Shown: positions 60,447 to 64,000 of the stretch, piece by piece | How positions within the stretch are numbered: the stretch's first letter is position 1 | Layout: every line of letters begins with the position of its first letter | Assembly: GCF_021432385.1 (NCBI RefSeq) | Contig: NZ_JAEACT010000002.1 | Location: 628,016 to 692,015, forward strand | Length of the DNA: 64,000 nucleotides | Origin: Clostridium hydrogenum | GTDB lineage: Bacteria; Bacillota; Clostridia; Clostridiales; Clostridiaceae | Direction of reading: 5' to 3' | Notes under the pieces: model-generated | Databases searched by the model: none | The model's input: the letters and a program-made list of their open reading frames with translations, nothing else | Told to the model about the DNA's origin: nothing | Translations under genes and position numbers: made by a program

Positions 60447-63158
60447 TCATCCCTTCCTTAACTCTAAATTTAACAATTTTTTATAAACCTCAAATTCATA
60501 GGCCGCTTTCATGACATATACGGTTGCTTCTTTTAAATTTTCCCGTCTTGCAGCTAATTCTATTTTAAAGGCTCTATCCTTCATTTCAATAGCATCAATT
60601 TCATTAAAAATCCCCTTTATATCATGCGCAATTAATTCTACTTGCTCCAAGTCATTGCTTTCTATTACCTTAGTAAGCTTTTTTATTTTTTCAGATATCT
60701 TTTCTAAAATATTCTCTAACTCTTTATCTGACAATCTTCGCCTCTTATGTGTAAAAACAATATCACCATTTTCAGTAACCACAGCCTTTTCATTAAACAT
60801 ATTACTATTCTTACTTTTAGATAAATTTCTTTCTATGGTATCTAACAAATTTTCAATTTTAACTGGCTTGGCAATATAATCATCCATGCCCATTGAAATA
60901 AATCGCTCCCTGTCTCCACGAAGTGCAAATGCGGTTATAGCAACAATTGGGATATGCGTTCCTTTTCCTTCAAGCCTCCTTATTCTTTTAGTAGCCTCAA
61001 CTCCATCAATTAATGGCATTTGAATATCCATAAGAATTAAATCATATTGATTTTTGTTAAATAACTCTAATGCTTCCAAACCATCTCTAGCCGTATCAAC
61101 AAAATAACCTTTTTCTTTAATTATACGTGAAAGCACTGTTCTATTTACATTATCATCCTCAGCAATAAGTATGCTTACTACTTCTTCAGTTTTTACTATT
61201 TTATATTCTCGATTATTATTTTCAATAGGCTTATCACCAATTTCAAATTCAATTATAAAATAAAATACACTTCCACTTTCTACTGCACTTTCAACATATA
61301 TTTCTCCATTCATTTTGTTAACTAATTTCTTGCACAAGGCTAATCCTAGCCCACTTCCTCCAAATTTCCTTGTAATAGAGCCATCTACTTGACTAAAACT
61401 TTTAAATAGCTTGTCTCTATCCCCTGAACTTATTCCTATCCCAGTATCTGAAACAGAAAACTTTAACTTTATATTTTTATTTTTCAATTTAAGTAGATCA
61501 ACTTTTATTTCTACTTTACCATTTTCAGTAAACTTGATTGCATTGTTAATTAAGTTATTAAGAACTTGTCGTAATCTCATAGGATCACCAATAATGTATT
61601 CTGGTATTTCATTAGAACATTCACATATAAAATTAAGGCCCTTGTTTTTAGCTTGGAGCTTGTGCGCCTTTGTAGTGTCCTCCATTAATTTTTTTATACT
61701 AAATGTAATATTTTCAATTATAAGCTTTCCTGCCTCTATCTTTGAGAAATCTAAAACATCATTTATAACATTTAATAAGGAGTCAGCACAAATTTTAGCT
61801 GTTTTTAGATTGTCCTCTTGTTCACTACTTAATTTTGTAAGTAGTGTTAAATCTATCATACCAATGATTCCATTTAGTGGTGTCCTTATTTCATGACTCA
61901 TATTTGCTAAAAACTCACTCTTAGCCTTATTTGCATTTTCCGCTGCCTCTTTGGCCTTTTTTCTTTCATTTATATCAATACTTGCTATTATGTATCCATC
62001 AAAGTTACCTTCTATATCATAAAATGGCTTATATTCAACCTGCATCCAGTGATATTCCCTACCCTCATGCAAACAACGAACTTCAAACTCTAAACCAGAA
62101 CTGTTTTCTTCATTGCCCAAATTAAGCTTACTCACTTTATACTCATCATCTTTATGTAAAAAATTTATAAAACTAAGTCCTATGCATTCTTCTTTTGACT
62201 TACCTATAAATTCCTCCCATGCTCTATTTACATACATAATATTGCCATTAGCATCTGTCTTACAAACAATTGTTGGCAAGTGTTCAAATATTCTTTCATA
62301 AAAGTCCTTAAGCTTTTCTAAGAACATTTCATTTTTCTTTCTTGCAGTTACATCAACAATTGACATAACAACATGATTTAAACCATTAATCATAATATTC
62401 GTTACACTTATGCTAAGGTACATTTCAACTTCTCTATTGTTAAAAATAAATATCTTTCTGCATTCACTATTTAAAGTTTGTTTGCCATTAAGTGCAAGAT
62501 CAATTGCGTTATTTAACTTACACATACTGCAATTGTATCCAAAACCGCATTCTTCACTGTCACCTAATATTCCCTTACAACAAAAAGCTTTTCCGATTTT
62601 TTGATTTATAACTTTTTCTCTTCCTACTCGAAATAAAGCTAAAGCAGCATCATTAATCATTGTTATTTTTTTGCCTGGATCAAGTAAAACCATACCTACA
62701 AAAGTAGAATAAAATATAAGTTTTAAATTATTCCTTTCGTCTTCCATTTCCTTTTCTAATTTCATTATTCTGGATATATCCCTAAAAACTATCACGACAC
62801 CATCTATATTACCATTTTCATCTCTAACAGGCGAAGTATTTGCCGATAAATACTTTTTTTCTCCACTCTTGGTTATTAAAATTGTATTCTTTTGTAGTCC
62901 AACAGAATTTTTTATTTCAAGTGCTAAATTAATTGGGCTCTTAGCAATTTCATCTGTATGTTCATTTGTAAACTTAAATACATTATTAAAATTTTTACCC
63001 ACTAACTCCTTTGAGCTCCATTCTGTTAATTTTTCCGATGCTGGATTTGAAAATTTAATATTTCCATTTATATCAGTGATAATTACACCATCACCGATAC
63101 TTGATAAAGTTTCCTTAATAAAACTAGTATTATTAATATTTTTATTTTCTTCTTCCAT
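60447..63158 (-). CDS. Hybrid sensor kinase: PAS-PAS-PAS-HisKA-HATPase-REC-Hpt
   Basis: A 903-aa soluble kinase. PAS domains at about residues 12-125, 145-265 and 285-400 (SIGDGVIITDINGNIKFSNP; LPTIVCKTDANGNIMYVNRA). HisKA MSHEIRTPLNGIIGM with His422; HATPase NAIKFTENGKVEI and GGSGLGLALCKKLV (about 520-635). Receiver LILMDIQMPLIDG with Asp711; Hpt ELIAHDIKGIF with His845. A cysteine cluster (CCKGILGDSEECGFGYNCSM, about 195-215) could bind a metal, heme or FeS centre. No membrane segments. Probably signals to the adjacent receiver and CheB. Confidence 0.85.
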   Translation of the reverse strand: MEEENKNINNTSFIKETLSSIGDGVIITDINGNIKFSNPASEKLTEWSSKELVGKNFNNVFKFTNEHTDEIAKSPINLALEIKNSVGLQKNTILITKSGEKKYLSANTSPVRDENGNIDGVVIVFRDISRIMKLEKEMEDERNNLKLIFYSTFVGMVLLDPGKKITMINDAALALFRVGREKVINQKIGKAFCCKGILGDSEECGFGYNCSMCKLNNAIDLALNGKQTLNSECRKIFIFNNREVEMYLSISVTNIMINGLNHVVMSIVDVTARKKNEMFLEKLKDFYERIFEHLPTIVCKTDANGNIMYVNRAWEEFIGKSKEECIGLSFINFLHKDDEYKVSKLNLGNEENSSGLEFEVRCLHEGREYHWMQVEYKPFYDIEGNFDGYIIASIDINERKKAKEAAENANKAKSEFLANMSHEIRTPLNGIIGMIDLTLLTKLSSEQEDNLKTAKICADSLLNVINDVLDFSKIEAGKLIIENITFSIKKLMEDTTKAHKLQAKNKGLNFICECSNEIPEYIIGDPMRLRQVLNNLINNAIKFTENGKVEIKVDLLKLKNKNIKLKFSVSDTGIGISSGDRDKLFKSFSQVDGSITRKFGGSGLGLALCKKLVNKMNGEIYVESAVESGSVFYFIIEFEIGDKPIENNNREYKIVKTEEVVSILIAEDDNVNRTVLSRIIKEKGYFVDTARDGLEALELFNKNQYDLILMDIQMPLIDGVEATKRIRRLEGKGTHIPIVAITAFALRGDRERFISMGMDDYIAKPVKIENLLDTIERNLSKSKNSNMFNEKAVVTENGDIVFTHKRRRLSDKELENILEKISEKIKKLTKVIESNDLEQVELIAHDIKGIFNEIDAIEMKDRAFKIELAARRENLKEATVYVMKAAYEFEVYKKLLNLELRKG

Positions 63159-63171
63159 GCAATCACACTCC

Positions 63172-64000
63172 TTAATATGCCTTAAGCATAGATAATAACA
63201 GCAGTGGAATATTCATAAGTGGTGCTTGCCTTTCAACTGCACCAATTTCATATGCTACCTTTGGCATACCGTATACCACAGAAGATTCTTCATCTTGACC
63301 TATAGTTCTAGCCCCTTTTCTCCTCATTGCAAGCAGACCCTTCGCTCCATCATACCCCATCCCTGTAAGTATAATACCTACAGCTTTATTATTAGCCTCC
63401 TTTGCAACTGACTGAAACAAAATATCTACAGAAGGGCAATGACCATTAACCTTGTCTCCGTCATATACATGTGCTACATATTTGTCTTCTCTTTTTTTAA
63501 TAATCATATGCTTATTTCCAGGTGCTATCAAGACTGTTCCAGACTCTATTATGTCGCCAGATTCTGCTTCCTTAACTCTAAACTTAGTTTGAGTATTAAG
63601 TCTATTGGCAAACATCGTTGAAAATAGTGGTGGAATATGCTGCGTAATTACTATTCCAGGGATATTCTGTGGCAATGCTCTTAAAACTTTATCTATGGCC
63701 TCAGTACCACCAGTAGATGCCCCAATTGCAATGATACCATCAGTATTAAATTTCCTATTACCTTCCATAACACTTTGTTTTGCTTTTTGCTTACTTATAA
63801 CATTTGCATTAGCTGCAATATTAATTTTTCTGATTAACTCATTAATAAATCTTTCCACACTATTAGGTGATTCTGTATCTGGCTTTGTTACAAAATCAAC
63901 TGCCCCAGCCTCCATAGCATCAAATACAACTTCACTTACTGAACTTACTACTATTATTGGAATTGAATACTGCGGAAGCAGCCTTTTTATAAACTCAATT
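63172..64000 (-). CDS. cheB: Protein-glutamate methylesterase CheB, 5' end beyond the window
   Basis: The frame continues to the window end, giving IPIIVVSSVSEVVFDAMEAG upstream of AVDFVTKP: this is the end of a receiver domain. The CheB esterase domain follows with Ser in GASTGGTEAIDKVL, His in TQHIPPLFSTMFANRL and Asp in LTGMGYDGAKGLLAMRRKG. It removes methyl groups from chemoreceptor glutamates. Start lies past 64000. It is next to a hybrid kinase, so it may be part of a signalling module outside the main che operon. Confidence 0.85.
   Translation of the reverse strand, partial: IEFIKRLLPQYSIPIIVVSSVSEVVFDAMEAGAVDFVTKPDTESPNSVERFINELIRKINIAANANVISKQKAKQSVMEGNRKFNTDGIIAIGASTGGTEAIDKVLRALPQNIPGIVITQHIPPLFSTMFANRLNTQTKFRVKEAESGDIIESGTVLIAPGNKHMIIKKREDKYVAHVYDGDKVNGHCPSVDILFQSVAKEANNKAVGIILTGMGYDGAKGLLAMRRKGARTIGQDEESSVVYGMPKVAYEIGAVERQAPLMNIPLLLLSMLKAY

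Noticed and set aside
1-64000. tRNA or rRNA genes
   Set aside because: No cloverleaf with a GGTTCRA-type loop and CCA, and no rRNA signature, was found by eye; the GC-rich hairpins seen are repeats or terminators.

Overview
The window is chromosomal DNA from a low-GC anaerobic Firmicute, almost certainly Clostridium sensu stricto. The AT-rich codon use, AGGAGG-type ribosome binding sites, an Hsp18-type small heat-shock protein, a GapN-type aldehyde dehydrogenase and CtsR/LexA-like sites all fit. I do not assign a species. No rRNA, tRNA or CRISPR array was seen. Both window ends cut genes: an isoprenoid-synthase-like gene on the left and cheB on the right.

Layout. 1-5.7 kb: isoprenoid-synthase-like protein, an L7/L12-tail protein, a pair of AAA ATPases with winged-helix tails, MmcQ/YjbR, a small winged-helix protein and a MazG-like protein. 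5.7-8.6 kb: accessory patch with an orphan 410-aa gene, a decayed tandem copy of its 5' module and a gene split by an 11-bp duplication. 8.6-14.3 kb: GNAT, second MmcQ/YjbR, Nudix, an ECF sigma/membrane protein/ABC operon and a VOC protein. 14.6-21.4 kb: C5-epimerase-like protein, RsiV-like lipoprotein, MBL hydrolase and the copper operon csoR-copA-copZ, divergent from a MarR gene. 21.5-27.8 kb: HAD and HD phosphohydrolases with a second, decayed/duplicated HAD-HD segment, a candidate type I toxin-antitoxin locus and a MerR/SDR pair. 28.1-30.7 kb: hsp18 and gapN. 31.3-40.6 kb: a YtfQRT-YjfF-type sugar ABC importer with an extra membrane-anchored binding protein and a YesM/YesN two-component pair. 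41.2-48.5 kb: MgtC, CbiMQO metal importer, DUF3842, amino-acid permease and methyltransferase. 48.7-50.1 kb: an IS3-family element. 50.2-64 kb: DUF4352 lipoprotein, an FtsX/ATPase/FtsX cassette, MocR and MATE genes, a NarL-type two-component pair, a receiver protein, a hybrid kinase and CheB.

The most unusual content is between the genes. At least five families of structured repeats fill most long intergenic gaps. Family A has seven large palindromes. Each lies at the 3' end of a gene, each core points the same way as that gene, and in four cases the element end supplies the gene's last codons and stop. Family B has about eleven multi-hairpin elements bounded by variable 7-bp tandem repeats. 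One is split by the IS3 element and one carries a nested family-C repeat. Many ends of families A and B share the motif TTGYGAA.

Readable regulation includes a CtsR box at hsp18, a LexA-type SOS box at the second HD gene, a shared palindrome between csoR and marR with divergent promoters, and a MerR-type 19-bp-spacer promoter before the SDR gene.
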